Shown here: piece after piece, positions 27,259 through 35,710 of the stretch
Position numbering within the stretch: the stretch's first letter is position 1
Layout of the letters: each line of letters begins with the position of its first letter
Assembly: GCA_022821145.1 (NCBI GenBank)
Contig: JAJEEE010000056.1
Span: 25,943-89,942, forward strand
Direction of reading: 5' to 3'
Length of the DNA stretch: 64,000 nt
Source: Acidobacteriota bacterium
GTDB taxonomy: Bacteria; Acidobacteriota; Terriglobia; 20CM-2-55-15
Notes under the pieces: model-generated
Database searches by the model: none
Told to the model about the DNA's origin: nothing
Seen by the model: the letters and a program-made list of their open reading frames with translations, nothing else
Position numbers and translations under genes: made by a program

Positions 27259-28767
27259 GTGACCGCGCTCGCCGCCATCGACATCGGAACCAACGCCGTC
27301 CGGCTCGTCATCAGCGACGTCGACGCCAATCTCGAGAGCCGCGTCGTCCAGAGCGTGCGCGAGCCGGTGCGGCTGGGCCGCGAGGTGTTCATCGAGGGCG
27401 CCATCCGCGAGGACACGATCGGGCGCGCCGTCGAGGCGTTCCGGAAGTTCCGGACGCTGATCCGCGAGCACGGGGTGGCCGAGGTCCAGGCGGTCGCCAC
27501 CAGCGCCGTCCGCGAGGCGGCGAACCGCGACATCTTCCTGGACCGGGTCCTGCAGGACGCCGGTATCGAGGTCGAGGTCATCAACGCGCAGGAGGAGGCG
27601 CGGCTCATCCACCTGGCCGTCTCCCGGAAAGTCGACTTCAAGGACCGCCTGGCGATGCTGATCGACATCGGGGGCGGGAGCGTCGAGATCACCATCGCGA
27701 CCCGCGACAATATTCTCCTGGCGGAGAGCTACAAGATGGGATCGGTCCGGCTCCTGCAGATCCTGGACGAGCACACGCTGGGCGAGGAGCGGTTCAACCA
27801 GATGGTCGTCGACTATGTCGACGCCACTCACCGCCGGATGAAGCGCGAGATCGGCAAGCAGAAGATCCAGCTCGCCGTGGGCACGGGCGGCAGCATCGAC
27901 AGCCTGGCCGATCTGCGCGCGACGCTCTACGGCAAGAACAGCAACCAGAAGATCACCGCCCCCGAGCTGGCCGACCTGGTGCGCGACCTGGAAGGGATGA
28001 CCACCCACGAGCGGGTCGAGCGGCTCCAGCTTCGCCCGGACCGCGCCGACGTCATCGTGCCGGCGGCCATCGTCCTGAAGGCCATCGTCGAGCGCGCCGG
28101 CGTGTCCGAAGTGCTGGCGCCGCGCGTCGGCCTGAAGGACGGCGTCCTGCTCGACCTGGCCCAACGGGTGTTCCGCGGCCCGTCGCTGCCCGAGGACCAG
28201 ATCATCGCGTCGGCCCTGCAGTTGGGACGCAAGTTCGCCTTCGACGAGGAGCACGCCATGGTGGTGGCGCGGTTCGCCGTCGAGATCTTCGACCGCACGA
28301 CGCACCTGCACCACCTGGGCGCGGAGAACCGCATCCTGCTCGAGGTGGCGGCCGTGCTGCACGACATCGGCTATTTCCTGAACGTCTCAGGGCACCACAA
28401 GCACACCTACTACCTGTTGACGGCGTCGCCCATGGTCGGGCTGAGCCCGGCCCAGGCGGCCATCGTCGCCAACACGGCCCGCTACCACCGGAAGTCGTTC
28501 CCGAAGACGCAGCACGAGCCCTACCGCGTGCTGCCCCCGCGCGACCGCGTGACCGTGTCCAAGCTGGCCGCCATCCTGCGGCTGGCCGACGCGCTCGATT
28601 ACGAGCACGCCGGCAAGGTGCGCGGCATCGATGTCCGGGCCGACGCCGACGGCGTTCGGCTTATACTGGCAGGCGACGGCGACCTGCTGCTGGAGAAATG
28701 GGCGCTGGCCAAGAAGGCCGCGCTGTTCGAGAGCGTCCTGCCCGGCCGCGTCACCGTGGAGACATGA
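27259..28767 (+). CDS. ppx: exopolyphosphatase / pppGpp phosphatase (Ppx/GppA)
   Basis: 502 residues from a GTG start just before ALAAIDIGTNAVRLVISDVD, the actin-fold phosphate-1 loop. LIDIGGGSVEITI is the phosphate-2 loop and AVGTGGSIDSLADL the third. The C-terminal ~190 residues form an HD domain (VLHDIGYFLNVSGHHKHTYY). Hydrolyses polyphosphate to phosphate, or pppGpp. It is divergent from pstS across a PHO box and heads a five-to-six-gene unit; its stop overlaps the next ATG. Confidence 0.93.
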   Translation: MTALAAIDIGTNAVRLVISDVDANLESRVVQSVREPVRLGREVFIEGAIREDTIGRAVEAFRKFRTLIREHGVAEVQAVATSAVREAANRDIFLDRVLQDAGIEVEVINAQEEARLIHLAVSRKVDFKDRLAMLIDIGGGSVEITIATRDNILLAESYKMGSVRLLQILDEHTLGEERFNQMVVDYVDATHRRMKREIGKQKIQLAVGTGGSIDSLADLRATLYGKNSNQKITAPELADLVRDLEGMTTHERVERLQLRPDRADVIVPAAIVLKAIVERAGVSEVLAPRVGLKDGVLLDLAQRVFRGPSLPEDQIIASALQLGRKFAFDEEHAMVVARFAVEIFDRTTHLHHLGAENRILLEVAAVLHDIGYFLNVSGHHKHTYYLLTASPMVGLSPAQAAIVANTARYHRKSFPKTQHEPYRVLPPRDRVTVSKLAAILRLADALDYEHAGKVRGIDVRADADGVRLILAGDGDLLLEKWALAKKAALFESVLPGRVTVET

Positions 28768-29519
28768 ACCGATCCGGCGACATCCCGGGAAAGCTGATCG
28801 CGGTCGAGGGCCTGGACGGCTCGGGCAAGTCCACGCAGCTCTACCTGCTGAAGCGGTGGCTCGAGCTGCGGGGCTACAAGGTGTTCTTCACCGAGTGGAA
28901 CTCGTCGTCGATCGTGCGGCAGGCCACCCGCAAGGCCAAGAAACGGCAACTGCTGACGCCGACGACGTTCTCGCTGATCCACTGCACCGACTTCGCCGAC
29001 CGCTACGACCGGACGATCCTGCCGCTGCTCCACGCCGGGGCCATCGTGCTGGCCGACCGCTACGTCTACACCGCGTTCGCGCGGGACGCGGTCCGCGGGT
29101 GCGACCGCCGGTGGCTGCGGCAACTCTACGGCTACGCGCGGCGGCCCGACCTGACGCTGTACTTCAACGTCCCGCTCGAGGTGGCGCTGGGCCGCATCCT
29201 GGAAGGCCGCCCGCAACTGAAATACCACGAGGCCGGCATGGACATGGGCCTGTCGCCCGACCCCTACGACAGCTTCCGCCTGTTCCAGGGGTTGATCCAG
29301 GACGAGTACGGCCGCCTCTCCGAGGAGTTCGGCTTCACGGAGATCGACGCGGCCGCGTCGCCTGAGACGCAGCAGGTCCGCGTCCGCCGCATCGTCGAGG
29401 AGCGGATGGACCTCGGCCACCACCGCTGGCGCATTCCGCCCTCCTACGCCGCCGCCCTGAACCGGCTGGCGGGCGAGTTCGACGGCCATCGCGCGGGCCG
29501 GGAGCCCCGGGAGACCTGA
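28764..29519 (+). CDS. thymidylate kinase-like P-loop kinase, copy 1
   Basis: 251 residues. P-loop AVEGLDGSGKSTQ, the TMK phrase LADRYVYTAFARD (DR-Y) and LTLYFNVPLEVALGRILEGR. The lid region is longer than in classical Tmk and contains KYHEAGMDMGLSPDPYDSFR. ATGA overlap with ppx and TGATG overlap with the next gene. Tandem kinase genes next to ppx suggest a polyphosphate- or nucleotide-linked role rather than household dTMP kinase; that is inference. Confidence 0.85.
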   Translation: MNRSGDIPGKLIAVEGLDGSGKSTQLYLLKRWLELRGYKVFFTEWNSSSIVRQATRKAKKRQLLTPTTFSLIHCTDFADRYDRTILPLLHAGAIVLADRYVYTAFARDAVRGCDRRWLRQLYGYARRPDLTLYFNVPLEVALGRILEGRPQLKYHEAGMDMGLSPDPYDSFRLFQGLIQDEYGRLSEEFGFTEIDAAASPETQQVRVRRIVEERMDLGHHRWRIPPSYAAALNRLAGEFDGHRAGREPRET

Positions 29520-30202
29520 TGCCGAAGGGATCCTACGGACACGGGCTGCCGGGCATGGACACCGAGGCGCTGCCCGGGAAGCTGATCGTCGTCGAGGGCG
29601 CCGACGGCTCGGGACGCTCCACGCAGATCCAGCTCCTGCGCGACGCGCTGGAACGCGACGGGCACCCCACGGTCGACGTCGGCCTGAAGCGCTCGCGGCT
29701 GGTCGGACGCGAGCTCGACGGCGCGATGCGGGGCAACATCCTGAGCCCGCGCACGCTGACGCTGTTCTACGCCACGGACTTCGCCGACCAGCTCGAGAAC
29801 CGCATCGTGCCGGCGCTCCGCGCCCGGTTCGTCGTCCTGGCCGACCGCTACATCTACACCCTGATGGCCCGCGCGCTGGTCCGGGGGGCCGAGCCGGAGT
29901 GGCTGCAGCAGGTCTACGGCATCGCGCTGGTTCCCGACGCGGTCTTCTACCTGGCCGTCAGCCCCCGGGTGCTGGCCGAGCGCAACTTCAGGAAGAACAG
30001 CATGCTCGACTACTGGGAGGCCGGGATGGACGTGCGGCGCACGGGCAACATGTACGAGAACTTCGTCCGCTACCAGCGGCAGATCCAGATCGAGTTCCGG
30101 CGCATGGAATCCGTCTACGAGTTCGACACGATCAACGGAAACCGGTCGCCGCGGACCATCTTTCGGGAACTTGCTGGTAAAATCGGGCGCCTGTTGAACT
30201 AG
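29519..30202 (+). CDS. thymidylate kinase-like P-loop kinase, copy 2
   Basis: 227 residues, paralogous to the gene before it. P-loop VVEGADGSGRSTQ (Arg instead of Lys: GSGRST), then LADRYIYTLMARA, AVFYLAVSPRVLAERNFRKN and the shared YWEAGMDVRRTGNMYENFVR. The Lys-to-Arg change in Walker A is unusual and may lower or abolish kinase activity, making this a possible regulatory partner of copy 1. Confidence 0.83.
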   Translation: MPKGSYGHGLPGMDTEALPGKLIVVEGADGSGRSTQIQLLRDALERDGHPTVDVGLKRSRLVGRELDGAMRGNILSPRTLTLFYATDFADQLENRIVPALRARFVVLADRYIYTLMARALVRGAEPEWLQQVYGIALVPDAVFYLAVSPRVLAERNFRKNSMLDYWEAGMDVRRTGNMYENFVRYQRQIQIEFRRMESVYEFDTINGNRSPRTIFRELAGKIGRLLN

Positions 30203-30210
30203 GAGTCCGC

Positions 30211-30585
30211 GTGCCCCGGAAGACATCCAAGGCGCCGAAACGCTCGTCCACGGCCGTGGTCGTCAAGGAAGCGAAGCGGCCGAAGCGGGGGCGCGCGTCC
30301 GCCGTCGAGCGCGGGCTGGTGGCCCGGCTGGAGCATCTTCGGACGGAGGCCCGGCAAGTGACCGACGCCTACCTGTCCAACCTGGATTCGGACGTGGCGA
30401 CGCTGGTCGACTTCCTGGAAGGCGCCTCGGAGATCTCGGCCGGAGGCCGCCCGAAGACGCGGACGATGCGGAACTGGACCGCGGTGCTCGACGGGCTGGA
30501 CCTGAAGCCCCGGAAGGGGCGGCGGCGCGACCTGCGCCGCATCGAGGCAGCCGTCCGCGAGATGATGAAGACGGCGTTCGAGTAG
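30211..30585 (+). CDS. small basic protein of the polyphosphate cluster
   Basis: 124 residues with a GTG start behind AGGAG. The first 30 residues are very rich in Lys/Arg/Ser (MPRKTSKAPKRSSTAVVVKE), the rest is helical. Not recognised. Its place between the kinases and a CHAD protein, and its basic tail, suggest binding to polyphosphate or nucleic acid; this is a guess. Confidence 0.7.
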   Translation: MPRKTSKAPKRSSTAVVVKEAKRPKRGRASAVERGLVARLEHLRTEARQVTDAYLSNLDSDVATLVDFLEGASEISAGGRPKTRTMRNWTAVLDGLDLKPRKGRRRDLRRIEAAVREMMKTAFE

Positions 30586-30591
30586 GCGTCC

Positions 30592-31500
30592 GTGGCCGTC
30601 GACGTCCAGCGCCTGAAGCGCCTGCTCGAGGCGCCCCACCTGGGCCTGCTCATCGAGGGTTTCGACCAGCGCCGCCGCGTCTTCGAGGCCCGTCTCCGGC
30701 GCGCGCGGCGCAAGCCGGCCCTGGCCGCCGTCCATGACCTCCGCGTGGCGTCCCGGCGGCTGCTGTCCATGATCGCCCTGCTCGACGACGCGGCGCCGGT
30801 TCCGGGCCTCGTCCGCCTGCGGCGCTCCATCCGCCGCCGGCTGAAGGATCTGGGCGCGATGCGCGACGTCCAGGTCCAGATGGGGCTCGTCGAGACGCTG
30901 CTCCCCGGCTTCCCGCAGTTGGCCGCCTTTCACGCCGCCCTGGACCGCCGGGAGCGCCGCCTGGCGAAACGCGCCCGCAAGCGCCTCGGCGAGTGGAGCC
31001 TGAAGACGTTCCTCCGCCGCACGGACGGCGTTCTCGACGCCCTGATCGCCGGCTTCGACCCGGAGGTCGACTCCCAGGTGGGGCTCCGGATCCAGTCCGC
31101 CGTGGAAGACGCGCACCGCCGCGTGGTCGTCGTCCGGGAATGCGTCGATCGGCGCCGGCCGGAAACGATTCACCGCGTGCGCCTGGCGTTCAAGAAGTTC
31201 CGGTACATGGCCGAGATCGTCGCCCCGGCCCGCCGGGACTGGACGCCCGAGCGCCTGGAGGCCATGCGCGGGTTCCAGGACCGCATGGGCGCGATCCAGG
31301 ACGCCGGCGCGCTGCTGGACGCCATGGCGGCCTACCGGCGGCGAACGGGGCGCACCTCCGTGCTGGTGGCCGAGAACGAGGTCCGGCGCCGGCGCGCCGG
31401 CCTGATCGAGGCGTTCGTCGAGGTGGCCGACGAGATCCGCTTCTTCCGGCCCTCGCGCGCGGCGGACACCGCCGACGCCCGGGCCGGGAAGGCCGGTTGA
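30592..31500 (+). CDS. CHAD-domain protein
   Basis: 302 residues from a GTG start. Conserved CHAD histidines appear in AAVHDLRVASRRLLSMIALL and TIHRVRLAFKKFRYMAEIVA, with many Arg/Lys on the helices. CHAD domains bind polyphosphate. This fits the ppx neighbour 5'. It ends 3 bp before sixA. Confidence 0.9.
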   Translation: MAVDVQRLKRLLEAPHLGLLIEGFDQRRRVFEARLRRARRKPALAAVHDLRVASRRLLSMIALLDDAAPVPGLVRLRRSIRRRLKDLGAMRDVQVQMGLVETLLPGFPQLAAFHAALDRRERRLAKRARKRLGEWSLKTFLRRTDGVLDALIAGFDPEVDSQVGLRIQSAVEDAHRRVVVVRECVDRRRPETIHRVRLAFKKFRYMAEIVAPARRDWTPERLEAMRGFQDRMGAIQDAGALLDAMAAYRRRTGRTSVLVAENEVRRRRAGLIEAFVEVADEIRFFRPSRAADTADARAGKAG

Positions 31501-31503
31501 GGC

Positions 31504-32007
31504 ATGGAGCTCTACGTCCTGCGCCACGCGATCGCCGAGGAGCGGAACCCGATCGAGTACCCCGACGACGCGGCGCGCCCCCTGACCGCGGAGGGCCGGC
31601 GCCGCATGCGGCGCGGCGCGCGGGGGCTGGCGCGCATGGGCGCGGCGCTGGACCTGATCCTCTCCAGCCCCTACGCGCGCGCCTGGGACACGGCCGAGAT
31701 CGTCGCCGGCGTCCTCGACGCCCGCCACCGGCTGGAGGCGTTTCCGCCGCTGGCGGCCGAGGTCGCGCCCGAGGAGGCCGTCGCCGCCCTCGCCGGCCGG
31801 TTGGGCGGCATGGTGTCGGTCATGCTGGTCGGGCACGAGCCTCAGCTCTCCGCGATCGGATCCATCCTGCTCGCGGGCCGCTCCGATGTGGACCTGCGGC
31901 TCGGCAAGGGCGGGTCGTTCAAGCTCCTGTGCCCGCGGATCCAACCGCGCGGGGCGACGCTGGAATGGTGGCTCACGCCCCGGCAGCTTCGCCGCCTCGC
32001 GCCCTGA
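31504..32007 (+). CDS. sixA: phosphohistidine phosphatase SixA
   Basis: 167 residues of the histidine phosphatase superfamily: catalytic LYVLRHAIAEE at the start, LILSSPYARAWDTAEIVA, VSVMLVGHEPQLSAIG near the end. Removes phosphate from phosphohistidine on proteins. Last gene of the ppx unit by spacing. Confidence 0.9.
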   Translation: MELYVLRHAIAEERNPIEYPDDAARPLTAEGRRRMRRGARGLARMGAALDLILSSPYARAWDTAEIVAGVLDARHRLEAFPPLAAEVAPEEAVAALAGRLGGMVSVMLVGHEPQLSAIGSILLAGRSDVDLRLGKGGSFKLLCPRIQPRGATLEWWLTPRQLRRLAP

Positions 32008-32028
32008 GCCGACGAGGTCGACGGCGTC

Positions 32029-32460
32029 ATGACACGATCCCCGACGCGGGTGCTGTTCCTGTGCACGGGCAACTCGGCCCGGAGCCAGATGGCCGAGGGC
32101 TGGCTGCGCGCGCTTGGAGGCGGCAACTACGACGTCTGTAGTGCAGGCACGGCGCCGAAGGGGCTGCACCGCCGCGCGGTCGAGGTGATGGCCGAGAGCG
32201 GCGTGGACATCGCCGGCCACGTCTCGGAGAACGTCGACGGCTACCGCCACCGGGCGTTCGACTGCGTGATCACGGTGTGCGACCACGCCCGCGAGCAGTG
32301 CCCCGTCTTCCCGGGCGCGCGCTCGCTCCACTGGAGCTTCCCCGACCCGGCGGAGGTCATCGGCCCCGGCCAGCTCGACGCCTTCCGCCGCGCCCGGGAC
32401 GCCATCCGCGCCCGCGTCCGGCGGTTCCTGGCCGAATCGGCTACAGCAGTTCCCGGATGA
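32029..32460 (+). CDS. arsC: arsenate reductase, low-Mr phosphatase type
   Basis: 143 residues. P-loop FLCTGNSARSQMAEG with nucleophile Cys12, later CDHAREQCPVFPG with the two cysteines of the thioredoxin-coupled mechanism, and WSFPDPAEV with the acid. Reduces arsenate to arsenite. There is no ars operon around it; its 3' end overlaps that of the convergent thioredoxin gene by 20 bp. Confidence 0.9.
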   Translation: MTRSPTRVLFLCTGNSARSQMAEGWLRALGGGNYDVCSAGTAPKGLHRRAVEVMAESGVDIAGHVSENVDGYRHRAFDCVITVCDHAREQCPVFPGARSLHWSFPDPAEVIGPGQLDAFRRARDAIRARVRRFLAESATAVPG

Positions 32461-33181
32461 CGCGCTCGAGCGCGTCCCCGGTGACGAGGCCGACGTGCTT
32501 GTCGGCGACGCGGCCGTCGCGCGTCAGGACGAACGTCGTCGGGATGGCCCAGACGCCGCCGAGGGCCTCCTCGAGGACGCCGTCGCCGACGGCGATCGGG
32601 TAGTCGATGCCCAGCTCGGCGACCTGCGCCCGGATGTCGACCATGTTCTCCGGGTCCTGGGGGATGCCGACCACTTCGAGCCCCTGCTCCCGGTAGGCGT
32701 CCCGCAGGCGGTCCAGCACGGGCATTTCCTCGCGGCACGGGGCGCACCAGGACGCCCAGAAGTTGACGATCGCCACGCGGCCCTCGAGCATCGCCGAGGT
32801 CACCGCGCCGCCGTCGAGCCCTTCCAGCGCGAAGGCGGGGAAGGGGCCCTCGTGCGACGGGGGGGCTTCCATATGCACGATCGAGGATTCGAACGTGTCG
32901 AAGACGACGATGTGGAACTCCACCTCGTCGCCCGCCTCGAAGCCGTCCGCGACGTCCGGATGCGCAAGCGGAAACGGCATTTCCATCGCCGGCATGTAGT
33001 TGGCGATGGCCTCGTGCGAGATCACGACGCTGGAGCGGTCCTCCCCGACGTCGACCAGCACGCCCCGCGCCTCGTAGGCGCGGATCGGGGTGGGTTCGGC
33101 AGCGCATCCGGCCGCAAGAGCGGCGAAGCCGGCCGCCAGAGCGGCGAGCGCCGCCGGAAAGATCCACCGGGCGGGTTTCAT
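32441..33181 (-). CDS. CusF-like copper-binding domain fused to TlpA-type thioredoxin
   Basis: 246 residues. Signal/lipobox LAALAAGCAAEP at the N-terminus. Residues about 38-95 form a CusF/CusE-like metal site (VVISHEAIANYMPAMEMPFP, with the Met/His ligands M-PAM-M). Residues 110-246 are a thioredoxin domain: NFWASWCAPCREEMPVLD, cis-Pro AIPTTFVLTRDG. Probably a periplasmic copper-handling or cytochrome oxidase maturation factor resembling Sco/TlpA systems. The two domains normally occur in separate proteins. Confidence 0.88.
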   Translation of the reverse strand: MKPARWIFPAALAALAAGFAALAAGCAAEPTPIRAYEARGVLVDVGEDRSSVVISHEAIANYMPAMEMPFPLAHPDVADGFEAGDEVEFHIVVFDTFESSIVHMEAPPSHEGPFPAFALEGLDGGAVTSAMLEGRVAIVNFWASWCAPCREEMPVLDRLRDAYREQGLEVVGIPQDPENMVDIRAQVAELGIDYPIAVGDGVLEEALGGVWAIPTTFVLTRDGRVADKHVGLVTGDALERVIRELL

Positions 33182-33255
33182 GTCCCCATTGTGGCCCGTG
33201 TCCGCGTCGGCGTCCAGTGAACCGTGGCGCCGGGCATGCACCGGGTGCGTATAGA

Positions 33256-33306
33256 GCGTCATAAATTCATATGATGTTAGTCATTATTATGACATTATGC
33301 TGACGC
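33256..33306. promoter_or_regulatory. AT-rich control region with nested inverted repeats before the ATPase gene
   Basis: GTCAT-TATT-ATGAC (33280-33293) lies inside a wider pair GCGTCA (33256-33261) and TGACGC (33301-33306). The AT content is far above the genome average. Possible promoter and operator of the next gene. Confidence 0.5.
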
Positions 33307-33322
33307 CTAAGGAGGTCTGAAG

Positions 33323-34567
33323 ATGGCGGAGACCGCCAATCCCTTCCGTCCGGGGGCCGGGCATTATCCGCCGTATCTGGCCGGGCGGGATTCGGAAATC
33401 GAGTATTTCGCGAAGTTGCTCGAGCAGGGACCGATCCTGGAAAACCTGGTTCTGACGGGACTTCGCGGCGTCGGCAAGACCGTTCTCCTGGATACGTTCA
33501 AGCCCCGCGCCGTCGGGTCCGGCTGGTTGTGGGCGGGCGCCGACCTCTCGGAGTCGTCCAGCGTTAGCGAGTCGAGCCTCGCAACACGTGTCCTGGCGGA
33601 TTTGGCGGTTCTGACCTCGGGAATTTCCGTCGCCCCGGACCGGGGGGCGTCGTTCGGTTTCGCCGGCGAGCTCCGGCCAAGCGATCTCGCCGGGTCGCGG
33701 TTGGGTTACCAGACGCTCGTCCGTATCCACAATCAGACGCCGGGACTCGCTTCGGACCGCCTCAAGGGCGTCCTGGAGCTGGCGTGGTCGCATTTGGCGC
33801 GACGCGGCCGGCGAGGCGTCGTCTTCGCGTACGACGAAGCCCAAAACCTGTCGGACCACGCCGGGAAGGACGAGTATCCGCTCGCGATGCTGCTCGACGT
33901 CTTCCAGTCGCTGCAGAGGAAGGGGCTTCCGCTGATGCTCGTGTTGACCGGTCTGCCGGCGCTGTTTCCGAAGCTCGTCGAGGCGCGGACGTTCTCGGAG
34001 AGGATGTTCCACGTCATGTTTCTCTCGCGGTTGAATCCCGCGCACAGCCGCAAGGCCGTCGTGAAGCCGATCGAGGATGCGGCCGGCCCCGTGCGGTTCG
34101 ACGACGCCTCGGTCGACACGATCTGCCGGGTTTCCGGCGGCTATCCCTATTTCATCCAGTTCATCTGCAGGGAAGCGTTCGACGTCTGGATCCAACGGCG
34201 CCCCGATGACGACATGCCGTCGGTTCCCGTCGACGCGATCTTCCGGAAGCTCGATTCGGACTTCTTTTCAGGGCGGTGGGCGCAGGCGACCGATCGGCAG
34301 CGGACGCTCCTGCGGGTGATCGCGTCGCTCCCGGGCGCCGACGACGAGTTCACGGTGCGACAGATCTTGGAGGCGTCGAAGCGGGGCGACGTGACGGCCA
34401 AGCCGTTCAGCGGCAGCCACGTTCACCAGATGCTCGCGTCGTTGATCGCGGCGGGCCTGGTCTACAGGAACCGCCACGGCCGCTATTCCTTCGCCGTTCC
34501 GCTGCTTGCCGACTACATCCGGCGTCAGGACGCGCCCCTCGACGGAGTCGAGCCGCCTCGGGCGTAA
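33323..34567 (+). CDS. P-loop ATPase (ORC/ATPase_2-like)
   Basis: 414 residues; AAGGAGG 7 nt before the ATG. Walker A LTGLRGVGKTVLLD near residues 46-55, Walker B GVVFAYDEAQNLS near 170, sensor MLVLTGLPALFPKLV, then YPYFIQFICREAFD and a C-terminal winged-helix (HQMLASLIAAGLVYRNRHGR). This AAA subclass includes STAND-like and ORC/Cdc6-like ATPases and archaeal-type ATPase domains. It stands alone between an unrelated pair, with AT-rich upstream DNA, so it is probably an acquired single-gene element of unknown role. Confidence 0.8.
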   Translation: MAETANPFRPGAGHYPPYLAGRDSEIEYFAKLLEQGPILENLVLTGLRGVGKTVLLDTFKPRAVGSGWLWAGADLSESSSVSESSLATRVLADLAVLTSGISVAPDRGASFGFAGELRPSDLAGSRLGYQTLVRIHNQTPGLASDRLKGVLELAWSHLARRGRRGVVFAYDEAQNLSDHAGKDEYPLAMLLDVFQSLQRKGLPLMLVLTGLPALFPKLVEARTFSERMFHVMFLSRLNPAHSRKAVVKPIEDAAGPVRFDDASVDTICRVSGGYPYFIQFICREAFDVWIQRRPDDDMPSVPVDAIFRKLDSDFFSGRWAQATDRQRTLLRVIASLPGADDEFTVRQILEASKRGDVTAKPFSGSHVHQMLASLIAAGLVYRNRHGRYSFAVPLLADYIRRQDAPLDGVEPPRA

Positions 34568-34614
34568 ACGCCCGCGCCCCCGGCGCCGGGGTGGTCTCTA
34601 CCCGCGGCCCGTCG

Positions 34615-35049
34615 TCAGGGCGTGCATCCCGTATCCGCTGGCGGAGGGGGTTCCTCCGGGGCCGCCCCGGACGCGTCGGCGAAGGGGAAGGGCGACGCCT
34701 GGCGCAGTTCGGCGATCCACGCGCCGTCGACGCAGGTCCAGTGCTGGTCGATCTCCCACCGGAACTCCCCGAAGGGCGTGATCACGTCGAAGTTGACGCT
34801 GGCCACGGCGCGCGTCGCGTCGTCGGACAGCTCGATCGCTTCCACCTCGGGGTCCAGGAACGGCGGTTCCGGGTTGGTGATGAATTCCAGGCGGACTTCT
34901 TCGCGCATGAACTCCGCCGCGCCCGGGCGGTCGCCCGCCACCAGCCGGCGCCAGTACTCGTCGGCCCGGGGGCCGAGCGCGTCGAACTCGGACTGGACGG
35001 CGAAACCCGCCGCCAGCCATGCCGCGGCCGCGATCAGGAGCGGTGTCAT
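34615..35049 (-). CDS. small secreted protein of unknown function
   Basis: 144 residues. Signal peptide MTPLLIAAAAWLAAGFAVQS; mature part YWRRLVAGDRPGAAEFM...EFRWEIDQHWTCVDGAWIAE looks like an NTF2/SnoaL-type cone fold, ending in a Pro-rich tail with a terminal cysteine. No known role. Confidence 0.65.
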   Translation of the reverse strand: MTPLLIAAAAWLAAGFAVQSEFDALGPRADEYWRRLVAGDRPGAAEFMREEVRLEFITNPEPPFLDPEVEAIELSDDATRAVASVNFDVITPFGEFRWEIDQHWTCVDGAWIAELRQASPFPFADASGAAPEEPPPPADTGCTP

Positions 35050-35122
35050 CGAACGCCTCCGTTCCTCTATGACGTATCTAACAGCGGCCTTGGACGAAAA
35101 TCAACCGCTCCGGCCCGGGCTG

Positions 35123-35710
35123 CTATGCGGCGCCGGGCAATCCGAGCAGCGAACACACGTCGCGCCACAGCTTGTCGAACGAGGGCGACGCTCGGGCCGC
35201 GTCGAGGTCGAATGCCGTGGTCAGCGCGGCCTGGTGCAGCGTCTCGCGGTACGATTGCCCCCGCGGCATTTTGGATGTCAGCCATCCTTTCGCGTCCCGG
35301 ATGGACTCCGGATCGGGCGGGCCGGTCACTGACATGTCCATTCCCTGCTTCCCGGCCAGCGAGGCGGCGGCTGCCAGGAACCAGGCTTCATACTCCATCT
35401 TTGCCAGCACGACCCGGATGGAGCGGTCCCGACGGGTCTCCAAGGCGCGTTCCAGAACGCGTCCCGCGACCTCGGCGGGACAATCGCCGTTCGCGTCCAT
35501 CAGGATCAGGATTCCACCGTCCGGTCCCGCCTTCCGTGCGGCCAGTTCGACGGCGCGCTCGACTTCTCCGTGTCGCAGAATTCGATTGCGCGCGACGCGA
35601 ATCGGGCGGGGCGCGTCCATGGTCGTCTCCGGCAAGACGCGTTCCGCGATACGGCGCAAGAGGACCGGCACGGCTTCCACTTCGCCGTGACCCTCGACGA
35701 TGGCTACGAT
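35123..35710 (-). CDS. DUF4276 TOPRIM-like nuclease partner
   Basis: 195 residues if read from the ATC at 35710. IVAIVEGHGEVEAVPVLLRR has the TOPRIM-type glutamate, GGILILMDANGDCPAEVAGR the D-x-x-x-D pair. DUF4276 proteins pair with ABC-type ATPases in OLD-like, phage-defence-linked operons; the ATPase here ends 7 bp inside it. Odd: no ATG, GTG or TTG lies in this frame before the catalytic EGHGE, so translation must start at ATC, or by frameshift from the ATPase, or the sequence has an error. A GTG four codons after EGHGE would lose the motif. Confidence 0.72.
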   Translation of the reverse strand: MVAIVEGHGEVEAVPVLLRRIAERVLPETTMDAPRPIRVARNRILRHGEVERAVELAARKAGPDGGILILMDANGDCPAEVAGRVLERALETRRDRSIRVVLAKMEYEAWFLAAAASLAGKQGMDMSVTGPPDPESIRDAKGWLTSKMPRGQSYRETLHQAALTTAFDLDAARASPSFDKLWRDVCSLLGLPGAA

